Numbered from the stretch's first letter, positions 24,701 to 35,677 are shown. The stretch is 64,000 nt of DNA from Cotesia glomerata (GCF_020080835.1 NC_058165.1:8407771-8471770), one strand, 5' to 3'. Notes: a model not told the origin generated them from the sequence alone. Numbers and translations: made by a program.

Positions 24701-25116
24701 TATGTATTATAGTGAATTTTAATAAAAATTAAATTTAAAAAAAAATACGTAAGCTAGGCTACTGATATAAAATGCGGCGCCAGTTCATCGAATTCTTAAA
24801 CTAATAAAAAAAGGCCGGTCTCGAAATATCAATTTGTTCGGGAGTAATCGTTGGTTACATACAAAATGGCGTGACATCAAGACGTCCACGTAAATTTTTG
24901 TCAAAACATTTTTTTTTTTTTTTAAATAGCAACATGAAATGATTTTAGAAAGTATAAGAATGGTTTAATTCAAGTATTTTCTCGGTGTACATTTACTTAT
25001 ATTATTGTATAAGTGCAATATGGTTGTGACAGAGGCATTTGAAGACCACAAAATTGCTTACCTCGACGAGTCGGGTATAAAGCACAGCCTCACGCGCTTC
25101 GCACTATAAGGTGTAC

Positions 25117-25294
25117 CATTAAGTCAAACCAATAGCAGGTAATAATTGAAACATATTTTATTGTTAATTTTTCTTTGATTAGTAAATAATACTTTACATT
25201 GTTTTAATAAATTGCTCTATCACTTGAAAAGTAGAGCAGGTTTATGTATTTTTGATTTCTTTTAGATTATTTGTCATATTTCTGATAGTATTAC
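25117..25294. other. AT-rich spacer
   Basis: Nothing recognised. Confidence 0.5.
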
Positions 25295-25740
25295 ACGGAA
25301 AAAAAATTAAAGTAAAAATTACAATGGTAACATCGTAGTCTAGGACTAATCTTTCAATATCTTATCTTTTATATTTTTATAATTCAAAAATTATTATTTA
25401 CTTATAAATTTTTATGACGTGAGCATCGTAATTTTCACAATTGATGTCAGTAATAAATAACAAATAGTATATTACACACCTGTGGCAAGAAAATGAGAAA
25501 TGTCTCAGAACACATATATGTTGCCCGAGGCGAAGCCGAGGTCGACATATATGTGATCTGAGATATTTATTATTTTCCTGCCATAGGTTTGTATACTATT
25601 TTTCTGTCCGACAGAGGCGGAAAGCGGCAATTTCGTTTAGCGCAGCGGGCCGAAAGTTGCCACTTTCCGCCTGGAGGGCAGAAAAAATTATTTATGATGT
25701 ATCATCGTAAAAATTTACAAAAAAAAAATTTTTTCTTTAA
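25295..25740. mobile_element. N-type element N2, interrupted by E1
   Basis: Starts CACGGAAAAAAAATTAAAG after TA and keeps AAAAATTACAATGGTAACAT, nearly as in N1. The right part (ATCATCGTAAAAATTTAC) resumes after E1. The right terminus lacks a clear CCGTG and is decayed. Confidence 0.6.
25465..25688 (-). mobile_element. double-hairpin element E1 (diverged)
   Basis: Same architecture as E2-E4: TAGTATATTACACACC, a long hairpin with GAGGCGAAGCCGAGG at its apex, GTATACTATTTTT, then a second hairpin built from GGCGGAAAGCGGCAA and its complement around GCGCAGCGGGCC. It is more diverged from E2-E4 than those are from each other. Confidence 0.75.
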
Positions 25741-25870
25741 ATAAAATTTTCTCTATACCTTAGTCGAAAGTACGCACTTCCCTCCCCAATTTTAAAGAAT
25801 AAAGTCTTATTTCCCTCGCCGAGTGGAATTACACGTGCCTCACTTATGTCGCCGGGAGCAAAAAATTTTT
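25741..25870. repeat. E-related fragment
   Basis: TCGAAAGTACGCACTTCCC and CTCGCCGAGTGGAATTACAC are words of the E group, here without complete hairpins. Confidence 0.4.
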
Positions 25871-25871
25871 T

Positions 25872-26091
25872 TTTGCCCTCCGGGCGGAAAGTGACAACTT
25901 TAGTCCCGCTGCGCTAAACTAAGTTGCCGCTTTCCGCCTTCGTCGGACAAAAAAATAGTATACACTCCACGGGAAGTAAATAAGAAAGCCTCAGATCACA
26001 TGTTTGTTGACCTCGGCTTCGCCTCGGCCAACAATTACATGTGATCTGAGACATTTCTTACTTTACTTCCCTAGGTGTGTAATATACTATT
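25872..26091 (+). mobile_element. double-hairpin element E2
   Basis: The first hairpin pairs GCCCTCCGGGCGGAAAGTG with GCCGCTTTCCGCCTTCG. The second pairs TAGTATACACTCCACGGGAA with its mirror near 26070-26090 around CCTCGGCTTCGCCTCGGCC. Over 90 percent alike to E3 and, reversed, to E4 by eye. GC-rich in an AT-rich genome, non-coding. Confidence 0.85.
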
Positions 26092-26360
26092 CTTACTACG
26101 CCGGTCGAAAGTACGGGGTTCCCGCTGCGATTTCACGGCAGAAAGACCCTTTTTTATGCCGTGGTCGAGTCGCGCATGCGCTCTACGACGGGGAGCCGAA
26201 ATAATGCATTCATGCACTGACAACGAGACTCGAGGCGGCAGAAAGCCCGAAAGTCGGTATAGTAGCAGAAAGCCCGAAAGTAGTCGCGCTCACTCTAGAA
26301 CTTATGTTTATAAGCCTAATCTTACTTGTGATTGTTATGAATGTATCTGTCTTGTATGAA
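26092..26360. other. GC-rich E-associated segment
   Basis: Starts with CGAAAGTACGGGGTTCCCG and includes two direct copies of AGAAAGCCCGAAAGT at about 26238 and 26268. Open frames across it (to 94 codons) have no recognisable domain and composition resembles E, so I treat it as an old E derivative. Confidence 0.4.
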
Positions 26361-26914
26361 AATTACCGACACTCAACAATTTTTGATTTTTTTATTAATT
26401 AAAAACTAGAACTAAAAAACTATTTTTAAAAAATTCCACGCATAATTTTTGAAATTTTCTACATGTGAAAATTTTTGTTTTAATTTCTTAAAAATTATTT
26501 ATCAATAAAATAAATTATAAAAAGTTTCAAATGTCGGCTAATTTAATTTTCATCTATCTTGTTACGTGTCAATGATTTTAGGTTGAAACTAAGTTAATTA
26601 TAGAAAATAAATATTTATTTTAATGAAATGAGACTTGTTTAATATTTAAATTACCAAAAGAAACGAGAAATATTTTTTATCCTGATAGATATTCTCAAAT
26701 AAATAAATTCATTATTGAACAAATAATTATTTGAAAAAATACACAAACAGATTTTTTTCTTAATTTTTTTTTCTATGCATTTTACGATCATTATTTCATT
26801 TTTCTGTTTTTTTTTTTTTTTTTATTCTTAAAATCAGAGTTAATTTATAATATATTTATAACTTTAAATTTATTTAATTAAATTAAGATCTTTTCTCAAA
26901 AGAAAGTAGTAATA
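26361..26914. other. AT-rich non-coding stretch
   Basis: Long poly-T near 26808-26823. No gene or shared repeat. Confidence 0.5.
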
Positions 26915-27855
26915 CACGGAGGAAAAAATTTTGCTATAGGAACTCTATAGTAGTTAGTTAGTTGTAAAAAGTTCCAGTAGGTTAACGTATTCTTATAGTA
27001 ACAATACCGTTTAGCTCCTGCAACTCTACATCGTTGAGCTCTGAGAGCTAAACGTTATTTACCTCTCACAACTCTACAGGATCGTTCTGAGACTATGAAA
27101 AATTTTTGGAAGCCTGCTTAATAATTTTTTTTTACGATTTAGCATTGATAATTTAATAAATACATGCGGTAGAATGAATTTATATTGCCAAAAATAATTG
27201 TATATGGCAAATAAGAATAGTATTGTAATAGAAATAAAATAATAATAGAACTTATATTACAAATAAAAATTATTTGTAAAATAAAAATATGGTCGTCACA
27301 AAATTATCTTATTTTCTTAATTATATCAATAAATATTGGACATAAAATCACTACCGTACATGCACGAGAAAAGATAAATAAACGAAAACAAATTTTATTT
27401 TGTGTTAAATAGGGTCTTTTTAATGTATTACGATAACTTATCACTTATCACAATATATTCAACTAATAAATTAAATTAACAGTCACTGCAAATGAACCTT
27501 GAAAAACCATAAATACAAAACTGTTCTAACGAAATTCAATTTGACAAAAAAAAACCTATTTCTTTAAATAAATAAATTGGGAACTTAATTGTCCTCATAT
27601 ATTTTTAATAATATAGATTAGTAACGAAATAATTATGTTTGGCATTTTAGAAGGTTATGAAATATGTCAGCGCACTCCACTACTGCGCAACGTAGATCGC
27701 TCCCAACTATACCGTTTGGGTCTGAGAGCTCAACAACATTGAGTTATCAGAACTAAATAACATTTTGTTACTGTAACTCTACAACGAACAGTAAACTGTG
27801 TATAGTTGTGGTAACTCTACAGTTGCGTTACCAGAACGAAATTTTTTTTTCCGTG
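26915..27855. mobile_element. CACGGA-ended element C1 (about 0.94 kb)
   Basis: TA|CACGGAGGAAAAAATTT at the left and AAATTTTTTTTTCCGTG|TA at the right. Inside both ends are mirrored motifs around TAGAGTTNCNG and CTCTGAGAGCT. The right third matches 46.49-46.73 kb. The middle is AT-rich and holds no ORF. Confidence 0.75.
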
Positions 27856-27889
27856 TATGATAGATTATAAATTAGTATCTTTATTGACA

Positions 27890-28155
27890 GGTGTATTTGA
27901 TGCTTGCCCCCCCCCCCCCGACCAGCAGCACTCGCTTCGCTCATGCCGCAAATTTCGGGGGCAGGCATCAATTTTTTTCAACGCAATTTTTTGCGTACTT
28001 TCGACCGGATCGCAAGAAAACTAGTATACACTACATGGGCAGAAATTTGAGAGCCCTGAACTGCGCGACATGATGCCCTCGGCTTTGCCTCGGGCATCAT
28101 GGCGCGCAGTGCAGGAATCTCAACTTTCTGCCCTTGTAGTGTAATATACTATTTC
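27890..28155 (+). mobile_element. double-hairpin element E5 (second subfamily)
   Basis: One hairpin at 27897-27972 pairs TTGATGCTTGCCCCC with GGGGGCAGGCATCAA. The second at about 28030-28152 pairs TAGTATACACTACATGGGCA with its mirror around CCCTCGGCTTTGCCTCGGG. A 14-nt C run suggests slippage. Shares CGTACTTTCGACCGG with other E pieces. Confidence 0.75.
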
Positions 28156-28354
28156 GTCTCTACAGAAACAACCGGTTGCTGCCATCTAGTGATCGCCTAC
28201 CACTTTATCAATAAAATTTTTTACAATAACCTCGTAGATCGTTGCTTTATATATACGTCAGTATTTTTTTGTCTTGTATGTAATTTTTTAATTAAACAGG
28301 GTACTTACAATTAATAATAAGATGAATGAAAAAGTTTCATCGGATGAATCTTGT
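28156..28354. other. AT-rich spacer
   Basis: Nothing recognised. Confidence 0.4.
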
Positions 28355-28660
28355 TGTGTCCAGGATAGTCATATGATAAAATCGGTTTTTTTAGTGAAAA
28401 TTAGTGTCATTGCAATGGTCTTGACTTGAATTTGTGCCTTTTCAAGGTTTCATATCATTCTCAACGATAGTCAATTTATTTTGATAAGTATTTAGGCTGC
28501 ATTCGAAAATTCTCTATCTCTAGATACATAATTAAGAAATGACCTTGTATCTTGTGAACTATTGACATTTTTAAAGATATAAGCTCACCCCGATATTACA
28601 CTTATGGAGACCTTTCATTTGAGTATTCACATCAATTTTTATGAAAATTAAGTTAGCCGA
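28355..28660 (+). mobile_element. solo fragment of a P-type palindrome arm
   Basis: Matches both arms of P at about 36000-36290 and 41870-42170. Shared words include TCATATGATAAAATCG, GATAAGTATTTAGGCTGCAT, GTGAACTATTGACATTTTTA and CCTTTCATTTGAGTA. Only one arm is present. Confidence 0.75.
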
Positions 28661-28699
28661 CATTTAAAAATTTTTAGAATTTTTTTTTATTGAAAAAAT

Positions 28700-29185
28700 G
28701 ATTACAAAAAAATAAAAAAAAATTAGAAAAACGGTTCACCCTAAAGGCCATCACTGCAACCTTCCGCTAATTCCATACCTGGGCGCTTAAAATTGTACTT
28801 ATGACGTTTTTGAGATTTTTGAGCTCAAAATATAATTTATGTGATATTTTGAGCTCGCTGAGTTCAAAGAGATAATATTTCTTTGCATTTGAGCTCACCC
28901 AGCTCAAAAGTCTGATAGAAGTTTCATAGAACACTATTTTTGGAATTTTCAAACCGCAATAACTTTGAATGGATCAATCGATTTTCACGCGGTTAGCGGC
29001 ATTCGACGCAGTTCTATCAGCCTCATAAGTAATTTTCAGGTTTTAATTGATCGAACAAACGGAGTAATTCCGAAAAAACACTTTTTTCGGTTATCTTTCG
29101 TTCACGATATCTCTCGAACGAATCAACCGATTTCGACCAGCTTGATGGCGATCGACGTGGTTTTTTATTGCCCGTTAATACCTTG
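28700..29185 (-). mobile_element. G element fragment G4
   Basis: Starts with GGTTCACCCTAAAGGCCATC and covers the GAGCTC palindromes and two internal modules to ATCGACGTGGTTTTTT. It lacks the microsatellite half and terminal hairpin. Confidence 0.75.
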
Positions 29186-29560
29186 CCCCGTTTTTTGAGC
29201 TCAAAAATTCAATCTGTGCGTTGTTTTGAGCTCTCCGAGCTCAAAAAGATGCCTTTTCTGTGCTTTTGAGCTCTTTGAGTTCAAAAGTCTGATAGAAGTT
29301 TCATAGAACACTATTTTTTTAATTTTCAAACCGCAATAACTTTTGAATGAATGAACCGATTTTTACGCTGTTGGCGGCATTCTACGCAGTTTTTTAAGCC
29401 TCATAAAGAATTTCTAAGTTGCAATTGGTCAAACTAGAAATTTCGGAGTAACTCCGAAAAAATACTTTTTTCGGTTTTCTTTCGTTCACGAAATCTCTCG
29501 AACGAATCAACCGATTTTGACCGGATTGGCGGTGATCGACGTGGTTTTTCAAGGTTGAGA
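29186..29560 (-). mobile_element. G element fragment G5, tandem with G4
   Basis: Repeats the same part of G (GAGCTC palindromes through ATCGACGTGGTTTTTC) in the same orientation, so G4 and G5 form an internal tandem duplication of a 5'-truncated G. Confidence 0.7.
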
Positions 29561-29665
29561 GTTTGAAAATTCCAAAAACAGTGTTCTATGAAACTTCTAT
29601 CAGCGAGCTCAAAATATCACATAAATTGTATATTGAGCTCAAAAATCTCAAAAACATTGAAAATC
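29561..29665 (+). mobile_element. G element fragment G6, inverted
   Basis: AAAAACAGTGTTCTATGAAA and CTATCAG...GAGCTCAAAA are in the reverse orientation to G5, forming a short inverted junction. Confidence 0.6.
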
Positions 29666-29981
29666 TTTAGTGAATCTTGAAAAATTTTTTATCCAACTAT
29701 AATCTTATGGGAGAACTTTCGCAACATCATAAATATACATATTTTTCTAGAAAACTCAAAAAAGAAAAATTTTCGTTTTTGTGCTCCTATACTATAAATA
29801 TATGGGACAAAAAAATTGTCAATTACTGTAAGGTTATTGATAAATTCAAATTTTTTTCAGGCATCTTTTATATTTTTCATTGTTAAAAAATTTAATTGGA
29901 TCGTAGAGAAAAAATGTTGAACCACAAAAATTATTTTTGAGATTTTGGATTGTATTAAGAATTTTGCTGTTAAATTTAATA
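29666..29981. other. AT-rich non-coding stretch
   Basis: A 69-codon open frame at 29677-29886 has no recognisable domain. Nothing else found. Confidence 0.4.
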
Positions 29982-30158
29982 GTATATTACACTATTAAGG
30001 CAGAAAGTTGGAGATTTCTGCACTGCGCGCCATGATGCCTGAGGCGTAGCCGAGTAATACTGTATCGAAAAAAAATTGATACCTGCCCCCGACATTTGCG
30101 GCACGAGCGAAGCGAGTGCTGTTGTCGGGGCAGAGGGGGGGGAGGGGAGGCATCAAAT
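29982..30158 (-). mobile_element. double-hairpin element E6 (second subfamily, partial)
   Basis: Reverse of E5 type: TAGTATATTACACTATTAAG, GCGCGCCATGATGCC, then TTGATACCTGCCCCCGACA paired with TGTTGTCGGGGCAGAGG. One half of the long hairpin is shortened to a few bases beside GTAGCCGAG. Confidence 0.7.
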
Positions 30159-30491
30159 AAAAAAAAATTAATGTAAAATCAAATAAAAAATAATTAAAAA
30201 ACATTTTTTTTTAATTTTTAGATTAAATTAAACTGAAATTTCTTGAATTCAACAAACCTAATAAAGATTCATCTCGGTTAAAAATAGAAAAAACGAGCAT
30301 ATTATCTGAAAATTAACAATAATTAATAAAAATCAAATTAAATTGTTGTTACTGCGTACATTTTTCTAAATAATTCATTATTAAATAAAGTTGATCCATT
30401 TTACACACGCCACTGTCAAACTGAATCTCAGTACAGTACAACCTGGTTATAAGTTACATCGGATGATCTACTCACTCTTACGACAGTTATA
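30159..30491. other. AT-rich non-coding stretch
   Basis: Nothing recognised. Confidence 0.45.
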
Positions 30492-30716
30492 TTTTTTTTG
30501 CTCGACGGGCAGAAAGCGTCAACTTTCGGCCTGCTACGCTAAACGAAAGTGCCGCTTTCTGCCTTCGTCGAGCACAAAAATAGTATACACTCCACGGGAA
30601 GTAAATAAGAAAGCCTCAGATCACATGTTTGTCAACCTCGGCTTCGCCTCGGCCGACAATTACATGTGATCTGAGACATTTCTTACTTTACTTCCCTAGG
30701 TGTGTAGTATACTATT
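30492..30716 (+). mobile_element. double-hairpin element E3
   Basis: First hairpin: GCTCGACGGGCAGAAAGCG at 30500-30518 with its mirror ending CGTCGAGC at 30573. Second hairpin: TAGTATACACTCCACGGGAA from about 30580, apex CCTCGGCTTCGCCTCGGCC, end GTGTGTAGTATACTA at about 30714. Nearly identical to E2 and to E4 reversed. Confidence 0.85.
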
Positions 30717-32628
30717 ATCTATATCTCTATCTATGTATGAAATATTTCATGTAAGTAGAAGAAAGAAAGGAATATAACCAAGTTGTATTGTACCATCAAT
30801 CGTAAATGATCAGCGTAAACAAACCATAGTTAGTAACAAATGACTAATGTCAGTCGCGGTAGCGAAAGCATTTGCTCCCGCCGTTATAGAAGGCGAATGT
30901 GTAGCTTAATCAATGCACGAATCTTTAACTTTCTGCCTCGAAATAGGTGCAAAAGATGCGTACTTTCGACCGAGGTATAAAGAAAAATATTTTTCTTTCA
31001 AAATAAATAAATATTTAAGATTATTTCTCCACAGCCAAGTTAATTGTTATTAATTACTTAAATTCATATTGAAAGAAATTTTAAGTGTTAATAATTGCCT
31101 TTTATACTTGTTGGTTAACTAAAAAACCTTGAGAAAAGTTTCAAAAAATAATTGAAATTAGCAGTATTACAAAAATTACAGGTTTGATATAAAACTTTCG
31201 CTTTGTTCACTATATAATATTTATTCAAAGAAACCGATTAAAATCCAAATGGTTATTGCTGGAAATGAGACGTCTTATTGACACCACCGACAGAATCAGG
31301 TCATGAAACTTTTTTGAATTTAAATATAAATATAATATTATACATCGGATCGTATCCAATAGCATTAAAGTTTATATATTTTACAAATTAGCTTACGGGC
31401 AATCTTCGGAGTTCGGATAAAAAAGTAAGTAAAAAAAAAATATATAAAAACAACAAGTGATAGCTGTTGGGAATAAGAAGAGAACGGACATTAAATATAC
31501 TACGACGTATATAAAGTGAAGGTGGTGATGACGTAAGTTGCTAATTTTTTTCAGTTGCATTGCTACAGTTGCTCTTTCTACACTTTCATATCCGCCAGGA
31601 TCATCTGTTTAGATACATACGTATGCAACACGTTATAGTAAACAATAGCGAAGAAAATTAAAGAAGAGTTCGCATTTATCTCATTAACATTGTATTTATC
31701 AATTATCAATATTTAATTATCTTTGTCTGTTCAATTTATCATTACATTGTTATTATTTTTATTTTTATTATTCTTTTTCGACAGTTTAAAATTTTAAACA
31801 ATAATGATGATAATCAAATCCAAATTTGGTCAAACCAATTTTGGGAAATTTTTTTTCAAAAAAAAAATTGTAAATCTCAATTCTGCCAAAAACACAGAAA
31901 GAAAACGAATTAAAAAAATTATTGAAAAAAATTATTAATATTATTTTTAGAAATATTACATTTAATCAATATTCTTAAAAATGAAAAATCTAAATGTTAA
32001 AAAAATATCATTAATATTTTTTTTTATTTCTGGGCCTGTTGCCGTTTTCGCGAAAAGCAATTTTGAAAAAATCTTTAAAAATAATTTTAAACTGAGATTT
32101 TATTGTTCCTTTCAAAATTATTTCAAAATAAAAAAATTATTATTATTATTATTCTATTGATAATTTCATAACAAACAACAACTACTATAACAACAACGAT
32201 ATGAAGTAAGAGAAAAAAAAAGTACCAAACAGATCTACGACGCATGCGTAGCTGTCAGTTACTGGGCAGCCACGGCCGTCAAGGACGTTCATTCGTACCT
32301 CACTGAGGCGTATCGACGTTTATTGCTACCAATGATACATACAACATTATTTTATCCGGCCTCCAACGTCCTTGCAATTAACTATATTTATTAATATGGC
32401 ATAATTATTTACATACATTTTTTTTTTTACAATTAGATGTTTGTTATCAAATATTCTCTTTATACATACACATATATTGTGTTTAAATTTTTTTTACTGA
32501 TACTGACCGTTGACCTCATATCTGGTTCATATTTATAAAAGATTATTCACTGATTATTTTTTCATAATTATAATCAATTGTTTTATGAGATTTATTTGCC
32601 GATTTTTGAAAACCAATTTTATATTGTG
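30717..32628. other. mostly single-copy-looking DNA
   Basis: An E-like remnant (GCGTACTTTCGACCGAGG) lies near 30960. GC-richer segments occur at 31480-31620 and 32230-32345. The sequence GAC|GTAAGT near 31533 is a good splice-donor match with a TTTTTTTCAG about 20 nt later, too close to be an intron. No gene is recognised. Confidence 0.4.
32230..32345 (+). promoter_or_regulatory. promoter-like GC-rich segment (initiator plus DPE-like)
   Basis: A TCAGTT initiator match at 32255-32260 is followed by GGACGT at 32283-32288, which fits the arthropod downstream promoter element RGWYVT, one base nearer than the canonical spacing. The island is GC-rich and single-copy here. No downstream coding exon is recognised. 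Confidence 0.3.
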
Positions 32629-33763
32629 CACGGAGAGAAAAAAATAGAACTTATTCCTATGTTAGAATGGTAACCATTACCATATTACATAGTAACGGAA
32701 ATTTTTGTGAGAACCCTGTGTAAATTTGCTAATAAAAATCTTAGAAATTGTGATAATAATTTGAACAATCACTCATTCGATGCGGAATCAAATTCTGAAA
32801 ATAACGTTGTTGTTTTTTTATTTTTTTTGATGAAAATTTCAATTTGTTATTAACAAAAAACATAACCAAAATAAATAATCTCAGTTTTTTCTAAATAACT
32901 CAATAACTATTGGTGATATCAAAAATCGGAAAAAAGATCCTTAAAGAGGAGAAAATTTCTAAAAAAAAAATCTCGATTTTCGAAACTCTAGCTTGAAAAA
33001 AAAACAATAATTTTTATTTAATGTAGAAAATAGGGTTCCGCGCTACTGCCGTCGTATTTTAGCATCGGCGCGGCCGTGTGACAACAGTCGCGCGGAACCC
33101 TATTTTCAACATTAAATAAAAATTATTGTTTTTTAAGCTAGAGTTCCGGGGGTCAAGACTTTTTTTTTAGAAATTTCCTCCTCTTTAAGGATATTTTTTC
33201 AGATTTTTAATAGCACCAATAGTTATTGAGTTATTTACAAAAAACTAAGATTTTTTATTTTGGTTATGTTTTTTGTTAATAACAAATTGAAATTTTCATC
33301 AAAAAAATAAAAAAACATCAATATTATTTTCAGAATTTAATTCCGCATCGAATGAGTGATTGTTCATATTTTTATCACAATTTCTAAGATTTTATTTGCA
33401 AATTTATTTATTAGCAAATTTACGGCTCCCCGCCTTTATTAATCCGCAAAAATTACCTATGTCAAAATTTCTCAGCAAAAATTTCTCATATACAAAATAT
33501 ATACAAAAATGCTTATATATCTTCAACAATAAAATGGCCTTTTGATCATGATTTTTGTGTGTGTGTGAGAAAATATTGCTAGGATAAAATGTTGCATAAG
33601 AAATTTTTGCTGAGAAATTTTGTCGTAGGTAATTATTGCATGAGAAATAAAAGACAGTCATCCAAATTTACACAGGGTTCTCACAAAAATTTTCGTTACT
33701 ATGCAACATGGTAATGGTTACCATTCTACATAGGAATAAGTTCTATTCTTTTCTCTCCGTATG
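32629..33763. mobile_element. long foldback element D-large with GC-rich apex
   Basis: Outer arms CACGGAGAGAAAAAAATAG (left) and CTATTCTTTTCTCTCCGT (right) continue as one long palindrome: left arm to about 33040, right arm from about 33090. The apex is GC-rich (GGGTTCCGCG...CGCGGAACCC). Pairing runs over roughly 400 bp per arm with mismatches. The right arm is interrupted by a 239-bp insertion. It could give long double-stranded RNA if transcribed. Confidence 0.85.
33424..33662. mobile_element. 239-bp insertion with 9-bp target duplication
   Basis: CAAATTTAC flanks it on both sides (33415-33423 and 33663-33671), and the opposite arm of the palindrome has the same place uninterrupted (complement of about 32715-32730). 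Internally AATTACCTATGTCAAAATTT mirrors AAATTTTGTCGTAGGTAATT. A 9-bp (or 8-bp) duplication and a start with GG would suit a Mutator-like MITE; the TIRs are too poor to assign it. Confidence 0.75.
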
Positions 33764-34955
33764 ATACTGAAATTAACAGACATTTATCAAGTCCAAAAGG
33801 TTATTTATCTGGAAAAAATTTTCTCAAGCCCCTGGACCCAGAAAAAGTATGCAAAATTTTTTCAAAACTTTTTAAAAATTGAGAATGACTTACAGATTCA
33901 CTTGATGAGTTGATATATAATCTAATAAACACTAAAGTATAATTATAACTTGCCACAATGTTTAAATGGATATAATACACTGAATATTCATGGTACCTTA
34001 TGCACTTATAATTTGAGACAGAAGTATGAAATTTGTAAAAATTCATATGCTTTTTAAAAAAAAAAAAAAAAAATAAAAACGGAAAATAATGCTTAATCAA
34101 GATGACCTGACATAAAAAAGGTTGAAGATTTAAATAAATTTAACATTTGGTCAAAAAGTAGTCTAAGTATTCTTCAACTGGATTGGAGGCTCCGACTTTA
34201 GATTTTCGACTCGGAAATGCCGCGGAATCGGAAGTTTAATCCGCCGACCGCCAGGATGACAAGCTTGTGGTTATCTGACCAAAGCTTATGATTTTGCAGG
34301 GGTTTTTATATCTGGACACCCTTCTGGTCCTAAGAATTGGGCTAGTACGTATTAGTAAGCATTGACGTATCTGATCTTTCGAACCTTCTATCGGCTTCGA
34401 AGAATTAAAAATAGAGGCAAGTGTAGTTTTATGATTACTCAGAAATATTAACGTCATTTTATTAGATGGGTAGCGTTGGTCATAACAACATCATAAACAA
34501 CCCTTTGATGATGGCTTTCTATAGTTCTATCATAGAGATATGATAATTGAAATTGGGTGATACATGTCACAATTAGGCATAATTTAAAAAATTCTCATTG
34601 TGAGTAATTTATAATAATAATTTGATAAAGGCGTTTAAGAATTTTTTTAGCAATCAACGTAATGATAATCAAAAAGTATGATATTAGATGGAACATTTTT
34701 AAAAATTTTATTTTTTCAAGATTTAATATCTCTTCAAAATAAAAATTTTTCTTTCAATTAATAGTATTTTTCAAAATTAAAATTCTAAAATTTCAAAATT
34801 CAAATTTCTCTTAAAAATTATAATTTTTCTTTAAAATTTGAAATTTTTACCAATTCGATAATTTCTTTCAATTTAAATATTTCTTCAATTTCGACGAAAA
34901 AAAATTTATGTATGAGATTTATTTTAATTAATAAAAAATTACTTATATTTATTAA
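33764..34955. other. single-copy-looking DNA
   Basis: Frames at 33801-34100 and 34236-34457 on the minus strand (99 and 73 codons) have no recognisable domain or splice context. The 34190-34450 part is GC-richer than its surroundings and could be an exon fragment, which I cannot support further. Confidence 0.35.
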
Positions 34956-34959
34956 CTCT

Positions 34960-35265
34960 GGTACTCACGTTGGAACGTAGTGGTGTGCGTGGTTGCAGAA
35001 TATTTTACTTCTTATGAAATTCATGAAATCTATCTACTAGGACTTGAAAAAATTTGAAAGTACACAAAGACGTACACCAACTACATTTCAAAATAGTTTC
35101 TTTTCATTTTTAAATTTACAACAAATTTTTTTTTAATTTACGAAAATCATATCAGTTACTTAGATTTTTTTGTTTTATATCTTTTTGTAAAGGAAGAATT
35201 CTTTTTTTTTTTAATAGTCTTGTGAACGTGGGATTGGCGTGATTTTTTTACAGTGAAATTGTTTT
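34960..35265 (+). mobile_element. F-family palindrome fragment F2
   Basis: Matches the centre and right arm of F1 at 61.3-61.75 kb: GTGTGCGTGGTTGCAGAATA, ATCTATCTACTAGGACTT, AAAATCATATCAGTTACTTA and ATTTTTTTACAGTGAAA. Its left arm is missing. It ends where G7 begins. Confidence 0.7.
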
Positions 35266-35677
35266 GAGAAATCTTAAAAAAGCTACGAAAAAAAATTTGT
35301 TTAAATGTGGTTTTTTTGAATAACTTTTGAACGGATTTACCGATCGATTTCAAAAACGAATCAACTCTTAACATAGAAAAACCACGTTAATCGCCGCCGG
35401 GCCGGTCAAAATCTGTTGATTCGTTCGTGAAATATCATTGGCGAAAGAAAATCGAAAAAAGTGATTTTTCGAATTACTTTAAAAATTTTATACCTCATCA
35501 AATGCATGTTCTAAATTCTGTTATAGAATATAAAAACCTGCGTCGATCACCGCCGGGCCGGTCAAAATCGATTGATCCGTTCGTGAGTTATCGTTGTCGA
35601 CAAAATTTGGAAAAAGTGAATTTTTCAAATTTCTCTAAATTTTTCGGTCTGATCAATGTGTGTTTAAAATTATATCA
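35266..35677 (+). mobile_element. G element G7, left part (interrupted by P)
   Basis: Starts inside G at TTTTGAGAAATCTTAAAAAA, so the hairpin and microsatellite half are lost. It breaks off at TATATCATA exactly where G12 continues with GAATTTGAAAAACTGCG; that continuation resumes at 42478 after P. Confidence 0.85.

Larger units (their letters stand above)
23628..25116 (+). mobile_element. TIR element L, copy L1 (interrupted)
   Basis: Left part AAAAGTACACGCTTTATAAC and right end CACGCGCTTCGCACTATAAG then GTGTACC are inverted. The same element lies reversed at 44605-45290 without the insertions M and N. Shared stretches include ATCAATTTGTTCGGGAGTAA, GACGTCCACGTAAA and the ATATTATTGTATAAGTG segment. 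The right end holds a terminal hairpin of the type CCTCA...GCGC gaa GCGC...TGAGG, clearest in L2. Confidence 0.7.

Noticed and set aside
31530..31556. Intron between a GTAAGT donor and a TTTTTTTCAG acceptor
   Set aside because: The spacing of about 20 nt is too short for any known spliceosomal intron in animals.
33801..34100. 99-codon minus-strand frame
   Set aside because: Composition follows AT-rich codons, no domain or splice signals, and a poly-A tract at its start.
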